Below, piece after piece: positions 44,962-54,613 of a stretch of DNA of 64,000 nt; the stretch's first letter is position 1, and the number at the start of each line of letters is the position of its first letter. Location of the stretch: NCBI GenBank assembly GCA_963997635.1, contig CAXEND010000001.1:124001-188000 (forward strand), written 5' to 3'. The notes below the pieces were generated by a model. It was not told the DNA's origin. It saw nothing but the letters and a program-made list of their open reading frames with translations, and ran no database searches. The translations under genes were made by a program, and so were the position numbers. The stretch comes from GCA-2728135 sp002728135. Lineage in GTDB: Bacteria; Pseudomonadota; Alphaproteobacteria; UBA828.

Positions 44962-46339
44962 ATTTCCCTCTCCTTGCAGATTTTGTATATTGGTGGTCAA
45001 GAAAGTTGACTAATTTCTTAAACTCATCTCCTCGAGCTTCAAAATTTACAAATTGGTCAAAAGATGAGCAGGCAGGAGAAAAAAGTACTACCTTATCCTC
45101 AATTGTTTCATTTTTTGCACAATCCATTGCAGCTGAAACAGCTTCTTTTAATGTGCTGAATTTTGTGACTTTTACCTTTTTGTTTATATCGTTACAAATT
45201 TTGTCAGCACATTCTCCATATATAAAAGCAGCTTTAATATTATTTAGATGATCATGAATTATATCTGAACTGCCAAGTTTAGATCTTCCACCTGCTACCC
45301 AAAATATGTTTTCAAAGCTTGATAATGCTCTGGCGGTTGCAGCAAAATTAGTGGCTTTACTATCATTAATAAACGAGATTCCATCTATAGTTGCGACGAA
45401 TTCCATACGATGTGCAAGACCTGGAAATGAAGAAAATGCTCTATAGATTTTTTCAATGGGGACCTTCATGTTACGAGCCACTGCCCACGAAGCACCTGCA
45501 TTTTGCCAGTTGTGCGCACCTTTCAATCTTGTTACTTTTGTTAAATCAAAAACAGCCTTACCATTTTCATGAAGTAAACCATCAATTATCGAGATTCCAT
45601 CATTTACAATTTTGGAGGTAGTAACTTCTACGCAATTAATGTTTTCATACCCACAAATCTCTTCATAAATGGATTTGCTGTTTTCATCATCTGTACAAAT
45701 TATTGCGGTTGCTAAACGTCCTTGATTAAAAATTTTCTTCTTAAGTTTAATGTAAGATTGAAATGAACCGTGCATTTCCAGGTGATCTTCAGAAATATTT
45801 AAGAGAACGGCTATATCAAATGTTAAGTCCTGAGTTAATGCTAATTGATAAGATGAAACTTCTAAAAGATATGTTGCATTGGCATTAAGGTTTGGAAGAC
45901 TGAGAGCAGGTTGACCAAGATTACCACCGGCAGCAAATTCAAAATTACTTAAGCTAAGTATATGACTAATAAGTTCAGTAGTTGTCGATTTTCCATTAGT
46001 GCCCGTTATGCCGACATATTTTGCATGAGGTATGCTTTCCCATAATATTTCTATGTCACTTTTAATAATACATCCAGCAGCTTCAGCAGCTTGAGTCATA
46101 GGATGACATCTAGGTATGCCAGGGGAAGACAACAGAAGATCATACTTCTCCCACTCTATTTGATCATAGCTATAAGTTCTAATGTGAGGTGGTAAATCCA
46201 TCATCTGGGTTGGGTTATCATCCCAGGCTAGAAGAGGATTAGCCCCTGCTTGGTCAAAAGCATTTACTGCGGCTCTTCCTGTTTTTCCGAGTCCAAGGAT
46301 AGCTACACCTTTATCTGAATATTTTTCAAGAGGTATCAT
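44948..46339 (-). CDS. murD: UDP-N-acetylmuramoyl-L-alanine--D-glutamate ligase
   Basis: Adds D-Glu to the stem peptide. The N-terminal domain has GVAILGLGKTGRAA (11-24), the ATP loop is GITGTNGKSTTTELI (about 109-123), and NDSKATNFAATARAL and SPACSSFDQFVNFEARG are C-terminal signatures. 463 residues. Its last 14 bases overlap the proposed ftsW start and carry that gene's ribosome site. It begins 4 bases after mraY. Confidence 0.97.
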   Translation of the reverse strand: MIPLEKYSDKGVAILGLGKTGRAAVNAFDQAGANPLLAWDDNPTQMMDLPPHIRTYSYDQIEWEKYDLLLSSPGIPRCHPMTQAAEAAGCIIKSDIEILWESIPHAKYVGITGTNGKSTTTELISHILSLSNFEFAAGGNLGQPALSLPNLNANATYLLEVSSYQLALTQDLTFDIAVLLNISEDHLEMHGSFQSYIKLKKKIFNQGRLATAIICTDDENSKSIYEEICGYENINCVEVTTSKIVNDGISIIDGLLHENGKAVFDLTKVTRLKGAHNWQNAGASWAVARNMKVPIEKIYRAFSSFPGLAHRMEFVATIDGISFINDSKATNFAATARALSSFENIFWVAGGRSKLGSSDIIHDHLNNIKAAFIYGECADKICNDINKKVKVTKFSTLKEAVSAAMDCAKNETIEDKVVLFSPACSSFDQFVNFEARGDEFKKLVNFLDHQYTKSARRGKFEQL

Positions 46340-46343
46340 CGGT

Positions 46344-47435
46344 TCACCTTAGCTTCAGGGTTGCTAACCCAATCAGTGCAAGGATTACTGAAATGATCCA
46401 AAACCTAATAACTATAGTTGGTTCTGCCAGCCCCTTTTTTTCAAAATGATGATGTAATGGTGCCATTTGGAATACACGGCGCCCAAATAATTTGTAACTT
46501 CCAACTTGAACAATTACCGAGGCTGTTTCCAAAACAAAAAGTCCGCCAACTATTGCCAGAACTAACTCATGCTTGGTCATTATGGCAATTGCACCTAGAG
46601 CGGCACCAGCTGCCAGAGAGCCTGTATCACCCATAAATACCATTGCTGGTGGGGCATTAAACCAAAGAAACCCAAGACCTGCGCCAACTAGGGCTCCGCA
46701 GAAGACAGAGAGTTCACCAGTGCCGGGGACATAGTGCAGTTGTAGATAATTACTAAAAACTGCATTGCCAACAAAATAGGAAATAACTCCAAAGCAAGCT
46801 GCGGCGATCATGATTGGTACTATTGCAAGACCGTCCAAACCATCTGTTAAATTTACAGCATTTGATGCACCTACTATGACTAGAATTGCGAATGGTATAA
46901 AAAACCACCCCAAATTTATTAGTAATTCTTTCACGAAGGGTAGAGCAAGCCCATACTCTTGTTCAGAGCTCGTTGAGAGACTCATTATCCATAACACTGC
47001 ACCTACTGCTATTGCTATTTCCAAAAGAATCTTTACACGTGCTGGTACACCATTTGATGTTTGGTGACGAACTTTCAGATAGTCATCTGCAAATCCAATT
47101 ACTCCAAACCCTAAAGTAATTACAATTATCGCCCAAACATATGAATTAGTTAAATCTGCCCATAGTAAGGTTCCTGAGAGTAGAGCAAGTAATATTATTA
47201 CTCCTCCCATAGTTGGAGTACCTTGTTTGCTTAGTAGATGTCCTTCTGGGCCATCTTTACGTATAGGTTGACCTTTTCCTTGTTTAATTTTTAAAATTCT
47301 AATTAGAACAGGTCCAAAAACAAAACTAACAATTAGTGCGGTTATAACCGCACCCCCTGAACGAAATGTCAGATATTGAAATAGATTTAAGAAACCTGCC
47401 TCTTCTGCTAGTGGGTATAGAAGGTTATAAAGCAT
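46344..47435 (-). CDS. mraY: Phospho-N-acetylmuramoyl-pentapeptide transferase MraY
   Basis: Polytopic enzyme that makes lipid I on undecaprenyl phosphate. Aspartate motif GFADDYLKVRHQ, NLTDGLDGLAIVP, FMGDTGSLAAGA and the PLHHHFEKKG histidine loop are all present. The ATG at 47435 is chosen because GGAGG stands 8 bases upstream and the resulting MLYNLLYPLAEEAG is a typical start; a longer frame to 47456 lies within murF. The first 11 bases overlap murF. Confidence 0.97.
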   Translation of the reverse strand: MLYNLLYPLAEEAGFLNLFQYLTFRSGGAVITALIVSFVFGPVLIRILKIKQGKGQPIRKDGPEGHLLSKQGTPTMGGVIILLALLSGTLLWADLTNSYVWAIIVITLGFGVIGFADDYLKVRHQTSNGVPARVKILLEIAIAVGAVLWIMSLSTSSEQEYGLALPFVKELLINLGWFFIPFAILVIVGASNAVNLTDGLDGLAIVPIMIAAACFGVISYFVGNAVFSNYLQLHYVPGTGELSVFCGALVGAGLGFLWFNAPPAMVFMGDTGSLAAGAALGAIAIMTKHELVLAIVGGLFVLETASVIVQVGSYKLFGRRVFQMAPLHHHFEKKGLAEPTIVIRFWIISVILALIGLATLKLR

Positions 47436-48900
47436 TTGTTTTCCCTCCAACCCCATTCGTTTGTTTTATGTGTTTGGACATAAGTGTATTAATGATTTGT
47501 CCCATTCGTGCACCTTGTGAACCTTTCACAAGGATTGTATCGCTTGGTTTAATGATTTCTTCGATGCAATCACACAATTGATCAACTGTAGAATAGTGAT
47601 TTCCCCGAATTCCTAGAGGTAATGCAGAATGCAGATGGAACATAAAGGGACCGACTGTGCATACAAAATCTATACCTGAATTATGACATATAGAGGCAAG
47701 TGCTGCATGCTCTTGATTAGAGTTTATTCCTAGTTCAAGCATGTCACCAAGAAATGCAACACGACGACCTTTTTTCTCACAGGTTTTATCACCTAGGTTG
47801 TGCAGGGCAGCTCTTACAGATGCTGGGTTAGCGTTATAACTGTCATCTATAACCTTGATATAACCATTATTACATGAAATTGTTAAAACTTGACCCCGTC
47901 CTTTGATAGGTTCTAGAGAAGATAAACCTCTTAGAAGACCTCTCAATGGTAGCCCAATTGATGTTGCGGCTCCCAATGCTGCAAGACTATTTATTGCCCA
48001 GTGTGCTCCATGAAGCATGATTGAATATTTATGGTGAGAACCCTCAATTTTAGCTACAATATCAGTGCCATGTTCATTTGTTTTTGAACTTATTAGCTGT
48101 AAATCTGATTCATTATTTTTACCAAAGGTTTTTATTTCTGATATTCCAGCTTTTTTTGCTAATTCATATAGGATTGAATGAAACTGGTTATCTCTATTAA
48201 TCAGTGCAGTACCGGATTTATTTAAGCCGTTAAAAAGCTCCCCTTTAGCGATTGCAATATCCTCAATGCTTTTGAAAAATTCTGTATGTGCTGATTCTAT
48301 TGTTGTAATTAAACCGACATCTGGCTGAATTATTTCACTTAATTTCCCAATTTCTCCCGGGGCATTCATGCCAGCTTCAAATACCCCAAAGTCACAATTC
48401 TCAGGTAATCTAGAAAGGTTTAAAGGTACGCCTATTTGATTATTCTCGTTTCCTATCGAAGAGCTCACTAATCCATAGTTTGATAAAGCTGCTGCAAGCA
48501 TTTCTTTTGTGCCAGTTTTGCCAACGCTACCAGTAACGGCAATAATCTTAGCCCGAGTTCTCTTACGTGCCACTTTAGCCAAGGCGTATAGTGCCAACAT
48601 TGTATCTTCAACAACTAATATTGGGCTGCTGCTCATGGTTTGGCTAGGCAGTTTATCAACTAATGCGGCACTAGCCCCCTTGGAAAATGCCTTTTCAATG
48701 AAATCATGGCCATCTTGTCTGGTCCCACGAAGAGCTATGAATAAGTCACCAGATTTTAGTGATCGTGTGTCAATCGATACCCCAGTAGCTTCCCAAATGC
48801 CACCTCTTGATCTTCCACCTGTGGCCGCTGCAGCATCTAAAGCGTTCCATATAATTGGCTTGTTATTAATGTTGGGCTCTGTCCTATCCACAAGACTCAT
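47425..48900 (-). CDS. murF: UDP-MurNAc-tripeptide--D-alanyl-D-alanine ligase MurF
   Basis: Adds the D-Ala-D-Ala dipeptide to the UDP-MurNAc tripeptide. Sequence marks are VSIDTRSLKSGDLFIALRG (about 41-59), the ATP loop VTGSVGKTGTKEML (about 121-134), NENNQIGVPL (about 150-159) and DDSYNANPASVRAAL near 370. 491 residues. ATGA overlap with murE. Sequence ends with the ribosome site for mraY. Confidence 0.97.
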   Translation of the reverse strand: MSLVDRTEPNINNKPIIWNALDAAAATGGRSRGGIWEATGVSIDTRSLKSGDLFIALRGTRQDGHDFIEKAFSKGASAALVDKLPSQTMSSSPILVVEDTMLALYALAKVARKRTRAKIIAVTGSVGKTGTKEMLAAALSNYGLVSSSIGNENNQIGVPLNLSRLPENCDFGVFEAGMNAPGEIGKLSEIIQPDVGLITTIESAHTEFFKSIEDIAIAKGELFNGLNKSGTALINRDNQFHSILYELAKKAGISEIKTFGKNNESDLQLISSKTNEHGTDIVAKIEGSHHKYSIMLHGAHWAINSLAALGAATSIGLPLRGLLRGLSSLEPIKGRGQVLTISCNNGYIKVIDDSYNANPASVRAALHNLGDKTCEKKGRRVAFLGDMLELGINSNQEHAALASICHNSGIDFVCTVGPFMFHLHSALPLGIRGNHYSTVDQLCDCIEEIIKPSDTILVKGSQGARMGQIINTLMSKHIKQTNGVGGKTNAL

Positions 48901-50357
48901 TTTTTTAGTTCTCCCATGGAAGAGCGAATGACCAATGCATCATCAAATGGAAGTGTATTAGCATCTAAAATTTGGGTTGTTTCGTGGCCTTTTCCAGCAA
49001 CTAGTAACATATCATTTGATTTTAAACTTGAAATAGCTCTCTTTATCGCTTCTTTTCTATCTCCCACCTCAAAAGCGCCTGGACATCCGGAAAGTATATC
49101 TTTTCTAATTTTGGCTGGATTTTCATTGCGAGGATTATCATCAGTGATAAAAACTATATCAGCTATACTTTCAGCAATAGAACCCATCTCCGAGCGTTTT
49201 TTCTTATCTCTATCACCTCCACAACCAAAAACTAATATTAAGCGTCCTTTTGTAAGCTTACGCAGTTCCAATAAGGTACTGTTTATTGCCGCAGGGCTGT
49301 GTGCATAATCAATAATAATAGGTGCACCATTGGGATGATGATCTATTAATTCTAGTCTTCCTCTTACTCCTTCAAGTTTTGGTAAGCAGTAGATTGCATC
49401 TTCTAAGGAAACACCTGTGGAGATTGCCAATGCAACAGATGCCAGAGCATTATAAATTTGAAATTTACCGGGTAAATTTATGCAGACTTCGTATTCACTG
49501 CCAAAACATCGAAGTTTTAGCTCTTGACTAAATCCTAGGGCCTTACTCGATTTTAATGAAAGATCAGCTTCATCACTACCATAGGTAATAATTCTTAATG
49601 CACGTTTAGAACAAATTTTTTGAAAGTAATCGTAAGCTGAGTCATCAGCATTTAGAACTGCAGTTCCATTTTTTGATAAAACTCTGCTGAATAATCCCGC
49701 CTTTGCATCCAAATATTTTGAAATATCTAAATGATAATCAAGATGATCGTGTGTTATGTTTAGATGTGCGGCAGCTATAATATCAGCACCATCAAGCCTA
49801 TATTGATCTAGACCGTGACTTGAAGCTTCAATGATTACTCGATTAGTATCTTGCTTTGAAAGCTCAGCTAGAGTTTTGTGGAGCTCAATTGGGTCTGGAG
49901 TGGTATGTTGCAAATCCCTAATTTGATCAGTTTGAATTAGACCCAATGTTCCAATACTTGCAGCTTTGTAATTTGAGTTGATCCATATTTGCCTAGTAAA
50001 ATCTGCAACACTACTTTTCCCATTAGTACCTGTAACTGCAGCGATAAATTGGGGTTGATTTTGATAAAAACGTGCTGCCATGATAGCAAGGCTTTTTCGA
50101 GGATTCTGATCTGTGATCAGTGTTATGGAGTCGCTTAGATTAATGTCTTCAATTTGATCTGATAGTAAAATTGCAACTGCCCCTTGCCGAAGAGCATCTG
50201 GTATAAAATTCCTTCCTCTAAAACAACTTCCGTCAAGAGCAGCAAACAAGAATCCTGGTTGCACGTTTCTGCTATCCGCTGTAAGTCCCTTTATCTCTAC
50301 ATCACGGAATTCGTTCAGTGGTGGGCTTATATTAGTAACCAACTCAGAAAGTAGCAC
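48897..50357 (-). CDS. murE: UDP-MurNAc-L-Ala-D-Glu--meso-diaminopimelate ligase MurE
   Basis: Adds the third residue of the stem peptide. The ATP loop is VTGTNGKSSVADF, and DDNPRNENP near residue 405 is the DNPR motif that selects meso-diaminopimelate rather than lysine. LTADSRNVQPGFLFAALDG marks the UDP-binding domain. The GTG at 50357 is preferred over the GTG two codons earlier because GGAGG is then 7 bases upstream. The gene begins within the last bases of ftsI. Confidence 0.96.
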   Translation of the reverse strand: MLLSELVTNISPPLNEFRDVEIKGLTADSRNVQPGFLFAALDGSCFRGRNFIPDALRQGAVAILLSDQIEDINLSDSITLITDQNPRKSLAIMAARFYQNQPQFIAAVTGTNGKSSVADFTRQIWINSNYKAASIGTLGLIQTDQIRDLQHTTPDPIELHKTLAELSKQDTNRVIIEASSHGLDQYRLDGADIIAAAHLNITHDHLDYHLDISKYLDAKAGLFSRVLSKNGTAVLNADDSAYDYFQKICSKRALRIITYGSDEADLSLKSSKALGFSQELKLRCFGSEYEVCINLPGKFQIYNALASVALAISTGVSLEDAIYCLPKLEGVRGRLELIDHHPNGAPIIIDYAHSPAAINSTLLELRKLTKGRLILVFGCGGDRDKKKRSEMGSIAESIADIVFITDDNPRNENPAKIRKDILSGCPGAFEVGDRKEAIKRAISSLKSNDMLLVAGKGHETTQILDANTLPFDDALVIRSSMGELKK

Positions 50358-52134
50358 TCTCACTCCTCCGAAATTCGGTCCTTATTATATTTTTTATTGG
50401 TCTTGTAATTTTTTGTTCTGCAGGAAACGCAATGTTGGCGGTGGATGGTGGTACACCCAGAAGGGGACCTATTTTACTTATTATTCGCCCAGTTGCGGGA
50501 GCAGCTGTCCAGCCAGCACCAGCATAATTATGGGTGTGCTTATTACCTCTAGGTTCATCTAAAGAAACAAGAACAGCATAGAGAGGGTTTTCGATTGGGA
50601 ATGCAGCAATAAATGTTGAAATGACTGCTTTTCGTTCATAACCACCAGCTTTTGCTTTTTCGGCTGTTCCAGTTTTTCCTCCCACCAAGTAACCTTCCAC
50701 TTGGGCGTTACTGCCTGTTCCCTCAGTTACTGCACGATACATGAGTTTTCGCATTGTCAGAGACGTATCTGCACCAATTACCCTTTTGCCACTAATATTT
50801 CTATTATGAATTTCATCCTGATAAAGGAGTGTTGGTTGCCGCTTTATGCCTCCGTTCACCATAGCTGCAAAGCCATTTATCGCGTGAAGTGGAGTTACAG
50901 CTATACCATGACCATATGCCACGGTCATGGTATTAATATCGCGCCACTTGCTAGGAGATAATGGACGACCTGATTCAGGTATTTCCAATTTGATAGGCTC
51001 TAACATGCCTAGCTGTGATAAGAATTTCCTCTGCCTTTCTGAGCCAATATCCATGGCTATTTGTGCAGAGCCAATATTTGATGAGTGTATGAAAATTTCT
51101 GGGACTGTTAACCATCTGTTCTCTGGGTGGTCATCACGGATAAAATACCTTGAAACTTTCAGTGGTTTTGTCGCATCATAACTATCTTCTATTTTAACTA
51201 GTCCAGAGTCTAAAGCTAAGGCGGTATTAAATGCTTTAAAGACTGACCCTAGTTCATAAACTCCTAGTGTTGCTCTGTTAAATCTCTCATTTGCGGAGCT
51301 TTCTTTATAAAGGTTTAGATCAAATGATGGCAAACTAGCCATCGCAATTAATTCGCCAGTATGGACATCTATGACCAACCCAGATGCCCCTTTTGCCTTG
51401 AAAGATGCCATAGCTTCACTCAGTTCCAGAGTGAGTGCATGCTGAACTCTAACATCAAGCGATGTTTTTAAGGGTTCAGCATTAACATTAGCTACACCAG
51501 TAAGTCTATTATCTAGGGATGCCTCAATACCGGTAAGACCACGATTATCAACACCAGCAAAACCTAGTGCATGAGCGAACAATGATCCGTGTGGATAAAC
51601 ACGTTTTTCTTCTTTTATAAATTTAAACCCTGGAAGCCCCAGATTGTTAATTTGCCAAACCTGTTCAGGTGTTAGGTTTCGAGCAATCCAATGAAATGAG
51701 CCGCCGCTATTTATAACACTTAGAAGCGAGTTTATGTTTATTCTCGGCAGAACAGTCTTTATCTTAGCTAAGGATTTTTCAGGCTCTAAAACCTCTTTGG
51801 GTTCAACGAAGAGCGAGTCAGTGGGTAAGTTAGTTGCCAAAACAATGTTGTTTCGATCAACAATGTCCCTTCTTGCAAGAGTCATCTCGGCAGCTGTATA
51901 ATTTCTAGACGTAACTGACTCTGTGTCAGTACCAATTAGAGAAAGATCTAATAGCCGTGTGCCAAGCACAAGAAAACATGCAGTAAAAATAAATCCTGCA
52001 ACAATCAACCGGGTTCTAGCAAGCTCCAATGGTTTTTTTGCATTGTTTTTGCCTAGTTTTAAACCTTCCTGAGAATTAAGAGATTCTTCTTCATTCCTTT
52101 GTTTTTTCCAGGATTTTACCGATAGGTCGGTCAT
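50344..52134 (-). CDS. ftsI: Septal peptidoglycan transpeptidase FtsI (PBP3)
   Basis: Class B penicillin-binding protein that cross-links septal peptidoglycan. One membrane helix (about 42-62), a pedestal domain with RRDIVDRNNIVLATN (88-102), and the transpeptidase domain with S297-V-F-K300, S351-S-N353 and K487-T-G489. The cytoplasmic N-terminus (about 40 residues) is longer than average. 596 residues. Its start shares one base with the ftsL stop (TAATG). Confidence 0.97.
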   Translation of the reverse strand: MTDLSVKSWKKQRNEEESLNSQEGLKLGKNNAKKPLELARTRLIVAGFIFTACFLVLGTRLLDLSLIGTDTESVTSRNYTAAEMTLARRDIVDRNNIVLATNLPTDSLFVEPKEVLEPEKSLAKIKTVLPRININSLLSVINSGGSFHWIARNLTPEQVWQINNLGLPGFKFIKEEKRVYPHGSLFAHALGFAGVDNRGLTGIEASLDNRLTGVANVNAEPLKTSLDVRVQHALTLELSEAMASFKAKGASGLVIDVHTGELIAMASLPSFDLNLYKESSANERFNRATLGVYELGSVFKAFNTALALDSGLVKIEDSYDATKPLKVSRYFIRDDHPENRWLTVPEIFIHSSNIGSAQIAMDIGSERQRKFLSQLGMLEPIKLEIPESGRPLSPSKWRDINTMTVAYGHGIAVTPLHAINGFAAMVNGGIKRQPTLLYQDEIHNRNISGKRVIGADTSLTMRKLMYRAVTEGTGSNAQVEGYLVGGKTGTAEKAKAGGYERKAVISTFIAAFPIENPLYAVLVSLDEPRGNKHTHNYAGAGWTAAPATGRIISKIGPLLGVPPSTANIAFPAEQKITRPIKNIIRTEFRRSESATF

Positions 52135-52433
52135 TATTCATCCCCTAGATTATCATGTGATAATGTTATCCTAGGGTCGTAAACTATTAATTGTTTTGCT
52201 TCTGTTGGGCTTAGCTCTAGGTATTTATTAGCAAGACTCTCAAGGCGATCTGGTTTGTTCAGATATGTCCATTCAGCTTCAAGTACATGTATTGATTCTT
52301 GTGTTGTGATTTTTTTTGCCTCTAGCTTAGCTAATTGCTCGTCGAGGTCTTGAACTTTATATTTAACAAGAAAAAGTGATACCGCCACTACAGCGGCAAG
52401 TCCAATCCAAACAAGAGCTACAGGACGAATCAT
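52134..52433 (-). CDS. ftsL: Cell division protein FtsL
   Basis: A 99-residue bitopic protein: one membrane helix at the N-terminus (about 4-22) followed by a coiled coil (VQDLDEQLAKLEAKKITTQESIHVLEAEW in pieces, about 27-55) and the short conserved end with LESLANKYLELSP. FtsL pairs with FtsB and FtsQ. Sequence conservation is always low; position between rsmH and ftsI makes the call firm. Confidence 0.9.
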   Translation of the reverse strand: MIRPVALVWIGLAAVVAVSLFLVKYKVQDLDEQLAKLEAKKITTQESIHVLEAEWTYLNKPDRLESLANKYLELSPTEAKQLIVYDPRITLSHDNLGDE

Positions 52434-52434
52434 T

Positions 52435-53403
52435 TTATAACCTCTTTTCCATAAGGGGTGTCTCAGTTCTTTCCGCTGCTCTTAACCGGGCACTACGTGC
52501 CCTAGGGTTATTTTTTATTTCTGCTTCAGATGGACTTTGAGCACCTTTAAACAAAAGCCTAAGACTTGGTTGAGGCTTTTTTATGGCAGTATCAGGAATG
52601 TGTCTGTTCTGAGTTGGCTCATTGCCACTTCTCGAATTAAAAAATTTTTTTACCTCTCTGTCTTCAAGTGAGTGAAATGAAACTACAACTAGTCTTCCCC
52701 CACTTTTTAGAATTCGTTCGGCTGATATAAGACCTTTTCTCAATTGCTCAATTTCATCGTTTACAACAATCCTTAAGGCCTGAAAGGTTCTTGTTGCTGA
52801 GTCAATTGAATTTCGAGGTTGACCAATTGAACTCTTAATTAAATTTGCCAATTGGAGCGTAGAAGATATGGGTTTATTTTTCCTTTTTAAACATATTGCA
52901 CGTGCAATCCTTTTTGCTTGTTTTTCTTCCCCATATTTATGGATTATTAATCGCAACTCTTCTTCTGAGGCTTGATTTATAATATCTGCTGCAGTCTTAC
53001 TTGTTTGCCCCATCCGCATATCTAAAGGGCCATCCCTCATGAATGAAAAGCCTCGTTTGGCATCCTTTAGTTGTGCAGATGAAACTCCAAGGTCAAGAGT
53101 TATGCCATCTATGAAATTTTCACCAATCGATTTTGCAATTGACTCCATTTCTGCAAAGTTACTATTAACTAATTTGATTTGCTCAGGATATTCAATCAAC
53201 AGATCTTTGCCATTTTCTAGGGCATCTGGATCTGCATCAATACATATTGTTTTGCACTTTGCACTTTTTAGAATTGCACGCGAATATCCACCATTACCAA
53301 AAGTTCCGTCAAAATAAGTCCCTCCATCTCTTAAGGCTAGAGAGGTTAGAACTTCTGGGAGCATTACCGGAATATGCTCTGATGCATTATAATTACACAA
53401 CAT
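52435..53403 (-). CDS. rsmH: 16S rRNA (cytosine(1402)-N(4))-methyltransferase RsmH
   Basis: SAM-dependent methyltransferase (formerly MraW) acting on C1402 of 16S rRNA. HIPVMLPEVL (about 10-19), GGTYFDGTFGNGGYSRAIL (27-45) is the SAM-binding site, followed by DGITLDLGVSSAQLKDAKRGFSF and the C-terminal SFHSLEDREVKKFF. 322 residues. Starts 4 bases after mraZ. Confidence 0.97.
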   Translation of the reverse strand: MLCNYNASEHIPVMLPEVLTSLALRDGGTYFDGTFGNGGYSRAILKSAKCKTICIDADPDALENGKDLLIEYPEQIKLVNSNFAEMESIAKSIGENFIDGITLDLGVSSAQLKDAKRGFSFMRDGPLDMRMGQTSKTAADIINQASEEELRLIIHKYGEEKQAKRIARAICLKRKNKPISSTLQLANLIKSSIGQPRNSIDSATRTFQALRIVVNDEIEQLRKGLISAERILKSGGRLVVVSFHSLEDREVKKFFNSRSGNEPTQNRHIPDTAIKKPQPSLRLLFKGAQSPSEAEIKNNPRARSARLRAAERTETPLMEKRL

Positions 53404-53407
53404 TAAT

Positions 53408-53878
53408 TTATTCTCCGCTTCTAGAATTTGGTGGTAATTCTAGTTTTGCTAATTCTTTGTATGCCTGTTTCATTGCCAATTTTTTTGCTGAGGCAAAAGC
53501 TTCTGGTTTCCATATTTGGAATGTATCTCCAAGACCAACAAATGAAGCTTGTGTGTGAAGGCCTGCCAATTCTACCAACCTTTCTGGCAATAATATTCTT
53601 CCTTCACGATCAAACGGAAGTTGATCAATATTAGAGAAAAGAGCCAATTTTGCGTTTCTAAATTCAGGTGAGAAAGGGTTAGCATTTGAAAAGCGCTCAG
53701 AGAGCTTGGTTAAAAGCTCGATACCTGCACATTCAATTGCTTTTGCTCCGTCAGGAGATGGATAGGCAGCTATACCATTAAAACTCTGTCCTTTCAAAGC
53801 CGAACGGAAGCTAGCTGGTACAGAAATACGACCCTTACTATCTAACTTATTTATTATATGACCTGTAAACAACGCCAC
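53408..53878 (-). CDS. mraZ: Transcriptional regulator MraZ
   Basis: DNA-binding protein that represses its own dcw operon by binding short TGGG repeats. Two SpoVT/AbrB-like halves are visible: GHIINKLDSKGRISVPASFR and NIDQLPFDREGRILLPERLVE. The GTG at 53878 is proposed as start: GGGAG lies 8 bases upstream and the protein then begins ALFTGHIINK, as in relatives. An ATG at 53893 (five codons earlier) is the alternative but has no ribosome site. It is the first gene of the wall/division cluster and is followed by rsmH. Confidence 0.95.
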   Translation of the reverse strand: MALFTGHIINKLDSKGRISVPASFRSALKGQSFNGIAAYPSPDGAKAIECAGIELLTKLSERFSNANPFSPEFRNAKLALFSNIDQLPFDREGRILLPERLVELAGLHTQASFVGLGDTFQIWKPEAFASAKKLAMKQAYKELAKLELPPNSRSGE

Positions 53879-53887
53879 AGATGCTTC

Positions 53888-53912
53888 TCCCATCCACCGA
53901 CACGCTGTCCCA
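53888..53912 (-). promoter_or_regulatory. Candidate MraZ operator, coding-strand pair
   Basis: Read on the coding (minus) strand, TGGGA occurs at 53912-53908 and again at 53892-53888, exactly 20 bases apart, with a degenerate TGTCG at the middle 10-base step. MraZ is known to bind TGGG-type repeats spaced by one helical turn upstream of mraZ. The inner copy overlaps the mraZ ribosome site. Confidence 0.5.
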
Positions 53913-53968
53913 GTTTTTAAAAAATTCGAAACTCTGGTTTGGTAGACTAGCTACCGAATCTTTATTAA

Positions 53969-53993
53969 TGGGACAATATGGGATAGCATGGGA
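53969..53993 (+). promoter_or_regulatory. Three TGGGA direct repeats at 10-base spacing (candidate MraZ operator)
   Basis: TGGGA begins at 53969, 53979 and 53989 on the plus strand, each followed by 5 free bases, and a degraded TGGTC starts at 53999. One-turn spacing of TGGG units is the known layout of MraZ binding sites. The array lies over the proposed -10 box of the mraZ promoter, as expected for a repressor, but in the orientation opposite to the gene. Confidence 0.65.
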
Positions 53994-54008
53994 AACTATG
54001 GTCGTCAA
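53980..54008 (-). promoter_or_regulatory. Candidate promoter of the dcw (mraZ) operon
   Basis: On the minus strand TTGACG (54003-54008) and TATCCC (53980-53985) are separated by 17 bases. The -35 box is good, the -10 weak, and the TGGGA array overlaps it. It would give a leader of about 95 bases before mraZ. The rest of the 53894-54204 spacer is AT-rich with nothing else I can assign. Confidence 0.4.
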
Positions 54009-54204
54009 TGTTATAAAGCAAGTATTTGCAATACATTGAACACTATTTTCAGTCATGAAATATATGAAACCACCTTAATTTGATTTTTAAGGTTATGTCA
54101 TTTAATTAAAGGAAATTAGTATAGGATATTACAAACATATGATGTTTTTGTTATGTTCTCATTCTTAGTGAATTATAAATCATTTTAATATATTTAACCA
54201 AATA

Positions 54205-54607
54205 ACCAGATCGCCTGTAAGCCGGGTTCTGTAGTTTCAGTTACGAAAACTGGCGACTATTCATCTAGGATTCCTGTTACCAGAAACCTCACGCGATCGA
54301 CCCGAGCGATAAGTGCGAAAACACACCTGATAAAGTCTTTAATAGGACAACCTTATCTTCTCACTCCTATTTGATCTTGCTCCCGGTGGGGTTTACCATG
54401 CCGTAGACGTTACCGTTTACGCGGTGTGCTCTTACCACACCCTTTCACCCTTACCTGAATAAAATAAACAACTTGAATCAGGCGGTTTACTTTCTGTGGC
54501 ACTTTCCCTAGGGTCACCCCCGCCGGGTATTACCCGGCACCGTGTTTCCGTGGAGCCCGGACTTTCCTCCCCAAAATTATTTTGGAGCAGTCGCCCAGCG
54601 ATCTGGC
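54205..54607 (-). ncRNA. rnpB: RNase P RNA (bacterial type A)
   Basis: Catalytic RNA that matures tRNA 5' ends. On the minus strand the conserved 5' part GAGGAAAGTCCGGGCTCC is present, followed by the P3/P4 region, GGGTGACCC- and GAAAGTGCCACAGAAA-type stretches, GGTAAACCCCACC, and the 3' end ACAGAACCCGGCTTACAGGC. The first ten bases (GCCAGATCGC) pair with the last ten (GCGATCTGGT) to form helix P1, which fixes the ends to within a few bases. It lies upstream of mraZ, a common alphaproteobacterial position. Open frames seen across it are spurious. Confidence 0.97.
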
Positions 54608-54613
54608 AATATG

